A stretch of 64,000 nucleotides of DNA from Lineus longissimus (taxonomy: Eukaryota > Nemertea > Pilidiophora > Heteronemertea > Lineidae), in assembly GCF_910592395.1 (NCBI RefSeq), contig NC_088311.1, forward strand, positions 10,852,501 to 10,916,500. The letters are read 5' to 3'. The notes below the pieces were generated by a model. It was not told where the DNA came from. It ran no database searches and saw only the letters and a list, made by a program, of their open reading frames with translations. The stretch's first letter is position 1, and the number at the start of each line of letters is the position of its first letter. Position numbers and translations under genes: made by a program. Shown here one piece after another: positions 24,001-33,397 of this stretch.

Positions 24001-27000
24001 AGGGATGGTGGTGTTCCCAAATGCAGTCCATTAGGATGTAGCCCCAATGCAACAATTGAAAGGTTTCGGCACAGAGATGAACAATTGCTCAGACGCAGCA
24101 AAACACTACAGACTAAGCAGTCAGCACGCAAGCATGCAATAAATGCAACTTAATGTACTCATATGCTGCATGTACACAACAGTCATGTTATTGCTCCAGA
24201 ATCTACATGGATAACGAGAATCAGAAATTGAATAAAGCAAATTGAGGTTTCATTTGATTCAATAAGAAAAAAGAAGTCTCTGAATGATGTTTTATCAGTT
24301 GAACACTCAAAATATTTGGGGTTTTTTATCAACCAACAGGCAAATCAAAATGAAAAAACAAATTTTGATTTTTGATTTTTTTAAGGATTCTACCTGGCCA
24401 TTGTTTGTTTTTTCTGAAGCAACACAGCAGCATATAAAGATAACCCATGGATGACGCATGATTATTCAACGTACCTATGGTTGGGTTATAGCACTTCTTA
24501 CAAACGCTCTCCTCGGGTTCAAACGAATGTTTAAACTGACGATCGAGACTGACTTCATTCTGAGCAATATCTTGCAGCTCAAATGCCTTCTCCATAAGTA
24601 GACTCCACTGGCACTGTGTCCTGTGGTGGTCCTGCATTGCACGAATAACACGTTTATGGAGACGCACCAGCGACTTTTCTGTCGGCGTCTCGGTTGGGTT
24701 GTTCGAATCATCCTCATCCCGTAATCTACGTTTCGCAAACTCTTGGATATTCTCAGGACACTGAAAGAGATGAACTCGATATACAGTAGAACCTCTCTAT
24801 TCTGTACCCTTCGGGACTGAAAAGTGCTTTCCTTATTAGAGAGGTGTCCTGATTAGAGAGGTCAAATTGAATGGAAACATCCAATTTGGGACAAAACCTA
24901 GTGTCCTTAGTAGAGAGGTTGTCCTTTAGAGAGGTGTCCGCTAAGGTTCCACTGTATATGGACTCAAAAAGAGGAAGATTGTCGCATTTGAATGCTGTGA
25001 CAAAGATGTACCCTTGTCCATATAAATAATTCACACCGATTATCATATTATTACACACTGATTATTGCAGCACCCCAGTGATTATCAACACCAGTAGTGT
25101 GTATGCACACACGGTCATACACCGATCTCGATGGCCTAGTGGTTAAGGCGTTCGCCTCGTGAATGGAAGGTCGAAGGTTCGAGGCCCGCTGGTAACCTCT
25201 TTCGAATGCGGCCGGTTGGTTAGTTGCCAGCTAGTTAGATATGGGGTACAAACTGCCTTCTCGCCAGGCGCCTGGCATTAGAGATAGGAGTTTGGAAGTA
25301 AAGAGTGTCTCATAAGCCAAAAGCTGGCTGGCCCTTTCATTAGGGGTGACACTATAATAAACAAACTTCACATTTACACTGCTTTCAGCCTAGACATAGG
25401 CCTACCACAAAGCATATCATGGAAGAGAAGATTACCTTAGTTAGTATTGTTTCAACATGTTTTCTAAGAGGATGGATCGTCCGTATAGTTTCTGCAGCTC
25501 TCTTCACCTCCTGAAAGAACAACACAGATTTCAACCTTGATATGCAAGTATTTCACAGTGAATGATTTGAACTATGATACAAGATGTTACCGTATGTTAC
25601 AAGTACAGTGGAACCTGCCTTTGTGGACACCTCGCTATTAAGGACAACCTCTCTTTTAAGGACACTAGTTTTGGTCCCAAAGTGGTAGTTTCCATTCAAT
25701 ATGACCTCTCTAATCAAGACACCTCTCTATGAAGGACAGCACTTGTCAGTCCTGAGGGTCCCATAATAGAGAGGTTCAACTGTAGACAGCATTTCCCCAA
25801 GAAATTGACAGGAAAAGTATGACAGTCAAATGCAATTTCTATTCTAGTTCATTGAAACTTTGTTACATTCATAAAATCAAAGTTATTTTGAATTTATGCT
25901 CAAATATACACCAGAACTCTTTCCTTAATTTTACGAAAAGTGGAAGTGAAGCCTTAAATGACGGGAAACGTCAGTGACTCGATCTTGGTCATGATCTGTC
26001 CCGATTCTGGCAAATTTAGTAGTGTTGGATACATCAGTGCAATTTTATCATTTACGAATTACAGGGATAATCTCCTGTTAGGACTAGGCCTATGGGGCTA
26101 ATGTTGTGTATATTATGCTGCCATCTGGGTACATTTAGTCATACTTCCTATTGTGTGGATCCAATTGTCCAAGGGGCCTACAAAGGCCCGTAGGATCTTA
26201 GTTGTCTCTTCATGTTTGAACTTCTGTGCTGTAAACATCTAGGGGAGCATCCGCTTTGCTCCAGTCTATATTTGAAAATACAGTAGAACCTCTCTACAAG
26301 GACACCCTTGGGACTGACAAGTGCTGTCCTTAATAGAGAGGTGTCCTGATTAGAGAGGTCAAATTGAATGGAAACAATCAATTTGGGACCAAAACTAGTG
26401 TCCTTAATAGAGAGGTCATCCTAAATAGAGAGGTGTCAGCTAAGAGAGGTTCTACCGTATTTGAACTTCAAGAAACTCTCACAACTTCAAGACTTTAAAT
26501 ATCCTTTAAAAACCAGTCCATATTTCCATCATTAAATGCATATACTTAAAAACCATTATTCATCATTTGTCTTCACAACACCCGGGTCATAACACCTGCA
26601 ATGAGTCATATACAGCAATATGAACATAACATACACAACAATTTTTTAATATTAAAAAAATATTACATATTACATTATTAAAAGGAATGTCTTACATCAA
26701 GGACGTCTTCCAAATTTTCTTCAGCTTCTGATTTCTCGGTGCTGAGTTTTGATATCTTGAACTGGGTCTTCTGCAGCTGACGCCCTCTCTTTGCATTCTC
26801 CCAACACATCCTTGGGACATCGACGAGGCCATACCCAAGAAGAAGTACCAATAGGCACAGGCCCCATGTGTTACTTGCTGTGATGCCTATCACTTTTAAT
26901 TTAGGCCTGAAATCAAAGGTAAAATTTCACAGAGAACAGACATTAACTTAACTTTATTTTACAATACATTTCAGAATGCAATAGTTTTTGTGAATGTGAG

Positions 27001-29203
27001 TCAACAGTTAATTCTATTACCCCCAATATTTATAACCAAATTTCTTTAGAGAAATTACTGACCTCTCTTGGGCTTCAAAAATGTGTCAAAGTTGTTGATT
27101 TTTTTCTGTGAATTTTTTACATTTTTTCCGAGATCACCTTAAGTAAACGATTTAACTGTAAACGTTTTTTTCCAATGACAAGACTAGTTACACAAAATGT
27201 TTGAAGATGGTGACAATAATACCAAAAGAAGATATCAAAAAAAAAAGATAACTTAATACTGGTCCATCTGGACGGACTGCCTTTATGTAACAGTTGCAAG
27301 CATAACAGTGCACAGTATAAAATGGTCACAAGTTTCTAGGCTCTCTTAACACTCACCCATCTATGTCTAAATCAGGCCGGGCTGCCACGTAAATCAGGCA
27401 GATTCCAAAGATAAGGAGATAACTTCCATAATAGATGGCGTTCTCAATCAAGGCGGACTTCAGCTTGCCGGCAACAGTGAAATCACCAGCGTTAGAGTAT
27501 GACTGCATCATCGGCAAGATAAGCCTGCAATAGGAAATAGTGTAGAACATCAATATTCCCCTTGATAATCATGCCGCGAAATATGTGCAGCGTCCCCACC
27601 AAAACTCACTTTTAAAGACAGATTAAGCTATAGTTAGGACTAATCAAAGAGATTCTGAGGCTGAAGGAGACTTGTTAAAGGGACAATAGGCAGCAGCTAC
27701 GCAGGCAAGATAAAGTTACACAAAGTCGCCAATAGGGGTCTCTCACATCTCACAGTACGTCGAAATGATTCACCCTTGTACAAGGAATATATTTAGTGCT
27801 GAATCTGACATTACCCAGTGCCCTTACTGTGTATACTAGCCACCTGAAGAAGGCCAAATTAGCCCCTCTCCTCCTGCCTATAGTCCCCCTTTAAGCTATA
27901 GTGAGAACTGATGAAAGAGATTTTGAGGCTGAAGGAGACTTGTTTATACTAGTTTGCAATGTCTTTGTTGTATGAAATGTGATTGAGAAGTCAAAACCAA
28001 AAACAAATTTTCTTTACTTCTGTTCTGAAGTAGTCTCAGCTGGTTGCAGTCATGGGCCTTACCAATGAGAGCGTTAAAATTTCATTTATAATAATGTGAA
28101 ATCTTCTAAATCTACATGCACATTGTAAGCCCAACATATCTATGATAACACAAATGCCACATTTTATGTAAAGGTTGAAACTTACCATGTTAGAACTTGA
28201 GAAGTCCAATAGACCACATGCCACAGATCTGGCAGTATATGTTCAGGTACATGGCTCCATGGGACAGCACATGTGTTCAAAGCTGTTGTTGGGGTTGCTG
28301 TAACATTCGTGATGGTGCGAGCTGTTGTAGTGGTAGTGGTAGTTGAATGGCGGGTATTGTTTCGTGTCGAATCATTTACAGGGGCAGCTGTTGTGATAGC
28401 AGGAGAATTTTCCTTTAAGCATTGTCGATAAAATGTCTGAAAATGAGATAAAGTTTTTGAATATCATTTTCGAAGCTGGAATAGTCCGGATACGATCTAT
28501 GATTTGATGACAAGTCTCCACCAGTCATGTCTCTGTACCAAAAAAGGATGCTTTCGAATCACTCAGTGCTTCTTTAGTTTGAGGATCACTACGAGATAGA
28601 TTTAAATGAAGGTCAGTCGGATGAGACTAAAAGCTGTGGTCCATTGTACCGGAGCCCACCGACGGAGGGTCTGTGCCATGGCAAGCAACAGATCCGACAT
28701 ATGGGGAGAGCAGCCCATCATGGGCCCCATACCTCCAGTACAAATCCAACATGGTTACGGCGCTAGGTATGATGATGATGAAGATGATGATGATGATTTG
28801 ATGATGATTATTAAGCACCGATACTTAGAAGTACATTTTTAAAACATCGTACTCTTACTGATTTCGTTTTGCTCTTGGTATGTACAATTAAGAACAAAGA
28901 CATATTTTATTTTTACTATTCGTGCGAGAACGGAAAACCAACCGAACAGAATGATAGTGTGACAAACCTTTCAGAAAACCAACCAGTGGATTTATAAGTA
29001 AAAAGATGAGCATTTTTTCCAGAACTTACTGACGATACATCCAGAGGAAGAATGAAGATGATCATGAAGGAAAAGTACCAAGCAACAAAGGTTGCCAAGG
29101 TAACCAAGACATGTTGTTTCCTCCAGTTGCCATAGCGATGAAGGAGGAGCGCAGCCAAGATGCAGACACAAGTGATCTCCACAGCGAGAGGACCAACGCT
29201 CAT
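9046..29203 (-). CDS. LMBRD2: LMBR1 domain-containing protein 2, complete 13-exon gene
   Basis: Coding exons from the start codon: 29203-29030, 28436-28186, 27524-27357, 26906-26696, 25510-25436, 24760-24475, 22294-22113, 21152-21019, 19839-19731, 19491-19290, 18416-18294, 9475-9443, 9266-9046. All junctions are GT-AG, phases agree, and the sum is 2169 nt (722 aa; human LMBRD2 is about 695). Conserved stretches include [12 protein letters not shown] (exon 1), [74 protein letters not shown] and a C-terminal IFDDV. It is a multi-pass membrane protein of the LMBR1 family. A Thr-rich loop (exon 2) precedes the third membrane segment, and a cytosolic region lies between exons 4 and 6. In mammals LMBRD2 has been linked to beta2-adrenoceptor signalling. 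A 5' UTR splice acceptor is likely at 29252/29253, so the promoter lies further upstream. Exon 12 is a 33-nt microexon 8.8 kb from exon 11. Confidence 0.95.
9623..9776. repeat. 40-bp tandem repeat, about 3.8 copies
   Basis: The unit containing ATTGCAGTGAAATATGG and AAAGGTAGAAATTATA recurs at 9623, 9663, 9703 and 9743, an exact 40-bp period with very few mismatches. It lies in the large LMBRD2 intron between exons 11 and 12. No coding or regulatory role is evident. Confidence 0.9.
10050..10425 (-). mobile_element. tRNA-derived SINE, family B (copy 1)
   Basis: On the minus strand the head is tRNA-like (AGCCTGGTGGTTAACACTGC as A box, GGGGTGAACCC as diverged B box). The roughly 300-base body includes CACCAAGTGAGAAACATGAG and CATCCCGCCTTGGAGGAGTA. 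The same body and head occur at 36625-36998. The copies are clearly diverged from each other. It lies inside an LMBRD2 intron. Confidence 0.65.
10431..10780. repeat. Degenerate 40-bp tandem repeat, about 8 copies
   Basis: Units of the type GCAATACCACAAGATGTAAT followed by TCAACCCTGCTTAAGCATCA repeat with a 40-bp period and many substitutions. One unit carries an insertion near 10650-10665. It lies inside the LMBRD2 intron, next to SINE family B. Confidence 0.85.
11427..11670 (-). mobile_element. tRNA-derived SINE, family A (copy 2)
   Basis: It has the same body as the copy at 7875-8135 (GAAAGGGCCAGCCAGCTTTG, GCCAGGCGCATGGCGAGAAG), in minus orientation. The tRNA-like head at about 11620-11670 is strongly eroded. 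It ends about 250 bases before the Harbinger element. Confidence 0.7.
12114..13725 (+). CDS. Harbinger transposase (HARBI1-like, DDE superfamily)
   Basis: Two exons, 12114-12858 and 13229-13725, are joined across a GT-AG intron (GGGTAATT donor, CTTTTCAG acceptor) with matching phase, giving 413 aa. The N-terminal part has a helix-turn-helix-like region (about residues 70-110, [17 protein letters not shown]). The catalytic triad is visible: D150 in [11 protein letters not shown]292 in LLGDSGYP and E328 in [15 protein letters not shown], with 35 residues between the last two as usual for Harbinger. Between the first aspartate and [13 protein letters not shown] there is an extra segment of about 60 residues rich in P, A, D and E. 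The C terminus is an acidic run. The product should cut and join element ends in the nucleus, together with the Myb-like protein encoded on the opposite strand. No disabling mutation is visible. Confidence 0.93.
14023..16073 (-). CDS. Harbinger Myb/SANT-like DNA-binding protein
   Basis: Four minus-strand exons, 16073-15593, 14949-14875, 14640-14533 and 14264-14023, join in frame through GT-AG introns to give 301 aa. Residues about 40-115 form a Myb/SANT-like domain ([19 protein letters not shown], later [12 protein letters not shown] and [16 protein letters not shown]). The C-terminal exon is a coiled coil with heptads rich in Q, E, K and L. In Harbinger transposons such a second protein binds the transposase, assists its nuclear import and binds element ends (known for zebrafish Harbinger). 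The start could also be the Met at residue 23 (16007), which begins [10 protein letters not shown]. Convergent with the transposase, with about 300 bases between the stop codons. Confidence 0.85.
16242..16436. mobile_element. MITE with TATGTGACCCGTCAC termini, copy 2
   Basis: It is near-identical over most of its length to the element at 8579-8772. The right terminus is eroded (AGGACAGGTCAAATATG instead of GACGGGTCACATA). It begins 11 bases beyond the Harbinger right end, so the two elements are almost adjacent. Confidence 0.75.
17440..17730 (+). mobile_element. tRNA-derived SINE, family C
   Basis: The tRNA-like head on the plus strand has an A box (TGGTGTAGTGGCTGG) and a B box (GGGTTCGATCCC). 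The body includes TGGGCAGGTCTCTTTGTCTT and GTGTATAAATGGGTACCGG. The 3' end is a short repetitive tail, ACTTTAACTTTAACTTTAA. It lies in the LMBRD2 intron between exons 11 and 12. Confidence 0.8.
19046..19131. mobile_element. Pogo/Tc1-like MITE, internally deleted copy 3
   Basis: Both termini are present (CAGTAGAACCTCC and GAGGTTCTACTG) with flanking TA on each side, but the middle is missing, leaving 86 bases. It lies in the LMBRD2 intron between exons 10 and 11. Confidence 0.8.
19835..19990 (-). repeat. 43-bp tandem repeat carrying the exon 9 splice acceptor
   Basis: On the plus strand the unit ATAACCTGGAAAAGAAAAAC plus AATTAATGACATTAACTG-type sequence recurs at 19835, 19878, 19921 and 19964, an exact 43-bp period. 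On the minus (LMBRD2) strand each unit reads polypyrimidine tract, then CTTTTCCAG, then GTTATTA. The first unit is the true acceptor of exon 9, so the splice acceptor and the first seven exon bases exist in four copies. Use of a distal copy would add 43, 86 or 129 nt. The first two lengths shift the frame, and the 129-nt addition contains an in-frame TAG. Confidence 0.9.
20768..20927. mobile_element. Pogo/Tc1-like MITE, copy 4
   Basis: It starts CAGTAGAACCTC and ends TACCACTG, with TA outside the right end. The interior matches the family consensus, in opposite orientation to copies 1 and 2. It lies in the LMBRD2 intron between exons 8 and 9. Confidence 0.75.
21868..21980. repeat. Pair of GC-rich hairpins (GCAGGGTGC / GCACCCTGC)
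   Basis: GCAGGGTGCGGCACCCTGCC near 21867 is a near-perfect 9-bp-arm palindrome. About 90 bases on, GCAGGGCGCCGCACCCTGCC repeats the motif. Each is followed by a CTTTTT run. They lie in the LMBRD2 intron between exons 7 and 8, and their function is unknown. Confidence 0.55.
22405..22530 (+). promoter_or_regulatory. Intronic promoter-like cluster: two CACGTG boxes and a TATA box
   Basis: A 42-bp unit (CAATCAAATACACGTGTTTA followed by CCGCCGACCGCT) is repeated about 2.7 times. It gives two CACGTG E-boxes at about 22443 and 22485 and three short GACCGCT-type inverted motifs. A TATAAAAG follows directly at about 22517. The order upstream element then TATA reads on the plus strand, antisense to LMBRD2, inside the intron between exons 6 and 7. 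No ORF of note follows, and the interpretation is inference from motif content only. Confidence 0.35.
22880..23000. mobile_element. Small palindromic MITE (GTAGGATGGGGTA family), copy 2
   Basis: GTATTTGTAGCCCCTGCATT and TTGATGCATGGGGATATCAA match the element at 7338-7450 base for base over most of the length, and the right terminus CTACAATTATACCGGGG to CCCCATTCTACC is present. It lies in the LMBRD2 intron between exons 6 and 7. Confidence 0.7.
24784..24954. mobile_element. Pogo/Tc1-like MITE, copy 5
   Basis: CAGTAGAACCTCTC to GGTTCCACTG, with TA on both sides. It lies only 24 bases beyond exon 6 of LMBRD2, immediately upstream of its splice acceptor on the gene strand. Confidence 0.75.
25117..25372 (+). 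mobile_element. tRNA-derived SINE, family A (copy 3)
   Basis: This is the best preserved copy. The head has an A box (TGGCCTAGTGGTTAAGGCG) and a B box (AGGTTCGAGGCCC). The body has CTTCTCGCCAGGCGCCTGG and GGCTGGCCCTTTCATTAGGG, and the tail is ACACTATAATAAACAAAC. It lies in the LMBRD2 intron between exons 5 and 6, antisense to the gene. Confidence 0.8.
25606..25782. mobile_element. Pogo/Tc1-like MITE, copy 6
   Basis: CAGTGGAACCTGCC to GAGGTTCAACTG, flanked by TA. The interior has TTGGTCCCAAAGTGG. It lies in the LMBRD2 intron between exons 4 and 5. Confidence 0.75.
26281..26457. mobile_element. Pogo/Tc1-like MITE, copy 7
   Basis: CAGTAGAACCTCTC to GGTTCTACCG, flanked by TA. The interior has GACCAAAACTAGTGTCC. 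It lies in the LMBRD2 intron between exons 4 and 5, in opposite orientation to copy 6. Confidence 0.75.
28769..28811. repeat. GAT trinucleotide microsatellite
   Basis: A run of GATGATGATG with one AAG interruption lies in LMBRD2 intron 1. It generates acidic ORFs with no real coding meaning. Confidence 0.85.
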
Positions 29204-29935
29204 CTTATTGTTCTGTCTGCTATCTGTCTGCGAGAGGCATCATTTCTCAAACCTAAAAAATACAAAATTACAATTACGATTTACTAAGGATGACTTAGTT
29301 AAAGCTGTTTGTCTGTAATTGTATGGTGACCCTGCATTTTGAATCACAGGTTTAAAAAGTTCGTGTATTTTGTGTACAGACCATTACCAGTCCGCACAAT
29401 CGTGCTTTTCCGAAAACCTTGAGAAATCGAGAAATTTTCCTATGCCAGAAATAGATTTACAGACCCAACACATGTGTATTGCCATAGAAAATATGCAAAT
29501 TAGAACAAATTTAAAAATCCTCCAATGAAAAAATTGGTTCCGATCAGTGCATTCAGCATGGCACAGTCATTCTTCATGACGTCGTCCAAATAGACTAATG
29601 GCTTCCAGTTTCAATGAGAAAGGTTGGGAAATTTACTACCTTTCGAAAACTTACTAGCGTGAAAAAAAAGTATTACTCTGGAGTTTCAACAGCTTTCACA
29701 TCTGCATAACATTTTCTTTTGGTTAGAAAAAGAATAATCATTTTACACAGACATGACAGAGGATTCCGTGCGTTTCCGGAAAAGCGTGATGGTGCAGACT
29801 GATTAGGCCTACTGCGAGTTTGTGACACACATGTTCGACTTCGAGCACAGATGAGACAACTATTTTTACTTCAGAAAGACTCATTCATAATCACATTAAT
29901 ATTCAACTCATGTAACAGAAGCCACGCATGGACGA

Positions 29936-30102
29936 GTTTGAAGAAGACGAATCAGTGCCAAAAAATCAAATGCGTGCACTCAGAACACGTCAGAAGGCCT
30001 AAGCCAAATTCGAACAATGCCTAGAGACACAGCGATCCTTTGTTCAAGGTGAAACGCATGACTGGTCAGTGCCAAAATAACTTCTTCGAATTCGTCTATT
30101 GC
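29936..30102. mobile_element. MITE of the GACGAATTCGAAGAAG family
   Basis: GACGAGTTTGAAGAAGACG on the left and CTTCTTCGAATTCGTCTA on the right are inverted. The interior AGAACACGTCAGAAGGCCTA matches, in reverse, the copy at 39336-39527. It lies upstream of LMBRD2 in the divergent intergenic region. Confidence 0.7.
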
Positions 30103-30964
30103 ACGCGACACTGACAGTCACTGTCTGTGCAATATTAAAATAATGGGGCCTTTTTGCTGCGACTGTGGCGGACGAAGCCACTGCTGGCCACAACAAACAA
30201 GCAGCAAATAAAATACCGTGAAATAAAAGTCAACTTATATATGGCGGCTTAGATATGGTTACTAGATCTGTCTATAGGGCCTAACCCAAATCTCATGATG
30301 TGATTGTGATGATCCTGTGATTTTGACGTTCTCTTTTCAACTTTTGGAACAGTGCGAGTGATCAGCAGTGATAATGCTCGAGTGTGAATGTCATTAGTGA
30401 GATGTCATTATTGTTGTGAATAAGCCTAGTATGTATGTTCATCCAGGTGACAGTGAGTATTAAGTGAGTGGTCGGATCATGACATTCAATATCATAATCA
30501 TGATGATCATCAAGTCTGTCATGACACATCAGTCGATCAGAGATGGGTTCACTTTTCAGTCATGTTTTAAACGATTTCCTCAAGATTCCTGGATCCTTAC
30601 AAAACTTTTCGAGTTCAGAAGTATACAGACATAGGAGCGTTACTTAAACAAACGTTTTTCGATCTGAAAAAAACGAGAAGAATCGACAAATATTGGGAGA
30701 ATCACCTTGCAAAATTTTAATTTTTGACAGGAAGTTGTTTTCAGTCTTCTACGCAAGCGCTCTGTGCTCGGCCATTCTTGGTACCAGGTGACGTTAAAAT
30801 TGGTTTTTTTGTACACGATCATGGACTACGAGATGTACACGACAATATTTCTGGAAACAAGGTTGATTGAATTCCAAAATGGTTTCTTGCTTTGAGAATT
30901 TTTAGTCTTCTCCATCAAAAGCAAGAAAATATAAATCAAAACCTTTTAAGTATCGATCGAAAAT
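30103..30964. other. Divergent intergenic region
   Basis: This lies between the minus-strand LMBRD2 5' region and the plus-strand microprotein exon, so it should contain start sites for one or both genes. I see no clear TATA box or other motif that fixes a transcription start. Confidence 0.3.
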
Positions 30965-31916
30965 ATGGCTGAGTGGTGGTCAAAAAAAGAAGTCGTCCTT
31001 CTGCAAAATATTGTAAGGGTTGGAACTCTTGTTGTTAAGAAAATGATAATTTTTTTGTTGTGCAGTTTTAAAGTAAAAGTCTGCCTATAGGCTAATTTAT
31101 AATAGGGGTTCCGTATAATAGGCAGGCCTACATACATAATGATCATGATGAGACGAGTAACAGTTACACATGAACAAACAAAAGCCAGGCAAAAACATGC
31201 ACTGACCAGTTGGACTAGAACAAATCACTCGATTGGCTGTTGTCTCTGAGTCAGTCGATCTTCGGTCGATCGGCTGACCGTTTTCTGCATGAAACACTTT
31301 GACAAATCGGCCACTTTCATCCGATTGATCGATTGAAATTGAATGAAGTGCGCGCACATGGTGTGATTGGTCATGTGACCACACGAGCCAGGATCAAGGA
31401 TGCTGCATGCTGCTGTCAGATAGCCGAACTGTCAGCCAAAAAAGTCTGATTAACTCTAAAAATTGCATCAATGAACTGATTACAAAACGAGGCTTCGTTG
31501 GCTCGGTAAAAAAGTGTGGTTCATTCTGAATCCAGGTGATTTAGAAGATCTTACAATACATCATGACATGCAGCACTATTCACTTTATCCCAAACTCAAC
31601 CAGACCCAGTTCCATGATATCCACCAATTGGACCCCCAGTTCCTGTCTATTGTCACCCTTGAAGCTCTTTGCAATTAAAGCAAAGTTAGTTGCCATATTG
31701 TTTCATTTTGTGGTTGTCGCACTGCTATCATTTGGACAAAAATGTGGCATTCGAACAAAACTTCCCTGATCCTGGTTCCATGATTTAAAAATCAATTACT
31801 TTGTTTCTTTCCAGACGTACTGTCTCATTGTGGGAGTTGCCTGGGGTTTTGCGATCTTCGCTGGTTTAATCACTTCACAAGCCTATCTGCAAGACACCAT
31901 TTTGGCGACAAAGTAG
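30965..31916 (+). CDS. 49-aa single-pass membrane microprotein, two exons
   Basis: Exon 1 (30965-31012) encodes MAEWWSKKEVVLLQNI and ends at a GTAAGG donor. Exon 2 (31815-31916) follows a TTTCTTTCCAG acceptor and encodes TYCLIVGVAWGFAIFAGLI plus 14 more residues to a TAG stop. The junction keeps phase 0. The product has a charged N terminus and one strongly hydrophobic helix (about residues 18-36). I do not recognise the family; any resemblance to vertebrate small integral membrane proteins is too weak to name one. Its stop codon lies 14 nt before the CRCP start codon in the same exon, so both ORFs would be on one mRNA. An alternative is that exon 1 is merely 5' UTR and the ORF is fortuitous. 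Confidence 0.55.
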
Positions 31917-31930
31917 TACCGACCCGGGAA

Positions 31931-32359
31931 ATGGAGGTTATCAACGAAAATGCTGCGCTACTCAGTAACTACGAAGTGCTACACTTATTGACTGATTTGC
32001 AGGCAGGTGAAAATGGACAAAAGAAACCAAACAAATATCTTCAAAACTTAGCAACAATTTCTTACGAGACAACAAAGTATCTTGAAAAAACTCCCTGCAA
32101 GGATCAATCTCCGGAAATCATTGAGAAATTCATGAACTCATTGCTACGATATAATCTAACGAAGGCCGAGAAGTTACAGTTGTTGAATCATCGTCCCACA
32201 GCTGCCGTTGAGATTCAGTTATTGATCGAGGAAAGCGAGGAACGTTTAACTGAGGAACAGATCGAGGAATTGCTGCAGCTCGTCGCTGAATGTTTGATAC
32301 CAGAATCCACAGAAAATGATGAGGAAGATGAGGACGAAGAGATGACAGAGGACACTTAG
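31931..32359 (+). CDS. CRCP: RNA polymerase III subunit RPC9 (CRCP)
   Basis: An uninterrupted 142-aa ORF begins MEVINENAALLSNYEVLHLL and contains ISYETTKYLEKTPCKDQSPE, LTKAEKLQLLNHRPTAAVEI and SEERLTEEQIEELLQ, all closely matching metazoan CRCP/RPC9 (human about 148 aa). It ends in an acidic tail. With RPC8 it forms the stalk of RNA polymerase III, which acts in initiation of tRNA and 5S rRNA synthesis. The vertebrate protein was also described as a CGRP-receptor component. The coding region has no introns here, unlike the multi-exon human gene. No poly(A) tract or target duplication marks it as a retrocopy, and an upstream spliced exon argues for the native gene. Start chosen at 31931 because homology begins at that Met. 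Confidence 0.92.
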   Translation: MEVINENAALLSNYEVLHLLTDLQAGENGQKKPNKYLQNLATISYETTKYLEKTPCKDQSPEIIEKFMNSLLRYNLTKAEKLQLLNHRPTAAVEIQLLIEESEERLTEEQIEELLQLVAECLIPESTENDEEDEDEEMTEDT

Positions 32360-32921
32360 TGCTGAGCTATTCTCCGTATTGTGGTTGTTATCTTGATTTC
32401 TGTTATTCGTTTGAGAATTCATTGGTCTACCAGCCCTAAGCGAGGTTTTCGACATTGCCATATTTCAGCACCCCTATTTCAGTTCAGTTAAAAAGTACTC
32501 TCAGCTGAATGATATTTTCAGGATAAGTGCCATTCAATCTGAAATGTTGACAAGCTAAGAGTGAGACAAGTAAATCTTGCAGAAAAAGTTGTTGAAAGGA
32601 GACATAGCTAGCAGTGTGTGTCAACAATACAATTTTTATTGTGGCGTTGGGTGTATATTTTAGTCTAGGACATTAGCTTGGTTAGTCTGATACGTACATT
32701 AATACATGTAGTTGATAGACCTTGCTTTAGACTAACATATTACCAAGACATCAGACAGTGAGAACGTGATTAGGAAGTTTAGAAATTGACTTTTGTCGAT
32801 TTAGTTAAGTTAGAGACAAAAAAAGGGCGAGAAGAATTTTCTTCAGAAGGGAAGGTGACTGTAGTGCATCGGAATTTTTTTCTGGAATTTTTGTGGACCA
32901 TCTGTTTACAAACAATTAAAA

Positions 32922-33038
32922 ATGGATGAATTTGAACCCATGATGTACTATATTCTGTTGGTACCTTCAACAGTGTTAGTGTCTGTGATTTTCTTCTTTA
33001 TGATATGGATGGGTAGAAAATTCTTTGTAAATAATTGA
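32922..33038 (+). CDS. 38-aa membrane microprotein ORF downstream of CRCP
   Basis: A small ORF starts in a favourable context (AAAAATGG) and encodes MDEFEPMMYYILL, a hydrophobic run (VPSTVLVSVIFFFMIWM) and a basic tail GRKFFVNN. An acidic luminal-type N terminus, a helix of about 20 residues and positive residues after it is the layout of a single-pass micropeptide such as those of the SMIM or regulin type, but I recognise no family. It lies 562 nt after the CRCP stop with no obvious intervening splice acceptor. It may therefore lie in the CRCP 3' UTR or be a separate transcript. Confidence 0.4.
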   Translation: MDEFEPMMYYILLVPSTVLVSVIFFFMIWMGRKFFVNN

Positions 33039-33261
33039 GAGTTAGGAAATGGGTGTAAAAAAGCTGCCGTAGGAATTTAGTGGAGGTATATGTACTTACA
33101 AATTATTGTAGGATGTACAACAGGATTTGAGCCAGGTCTTTTTCCTGGACATGTAGGGGCGCTACCATCAGGGGTATAAAAACATTTCCCAAGAATTTTT
33201 TTACATGTCAGTGTCATTTCATCTTACTCCACTCCCGGTACTAAAAGCATGTCTTTCTATG

Positions 33262-33397
33262 TAAGGTAAAGTGGTACAATCATAGCCACGGTACAGTTAT
33301 TTCCCCTACAGTGTAGAAAACAGCTGAAAGTACGCACTATAATTCACCAAGAGGCTATAAATGTACTGGGGCTATAATTGTATCACCTTACTTTATA
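33262..33397. mobile_element. Small MITE, diverged GTAAGG-type relative
   Basis: GTAAGGTAAAGTGGTACAAT on the left is mirrored by ATTGTATCACCTTACTTTA on the right, with GGGGCTATAATTG inside as in the 39715 copy and the GTAGG family. It is non-coding. Confidence 0.55.

Noticed and set aside
25117-25200. Possible tRNA gene with A and B boxes
   Set aside because: The acceptor and T stems do not pair properly and the same head is attached to a SINE body in three copies.
28606-28842. Plus-strand ORF ending in an Asp-rich run
   Set aside because: The acidic run is a GAT microsatellite and the ORF lies antisense in an LMBRD2 intron with no domain.
31931-32359. CRCP as a processed retrocopy because it lacks introns
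   Set aside because: No poly(A) tract or target duplication is visible, the frame is intact, and a spliced upstream exon leads into it. It cannot be fully excluded without finding another locus.
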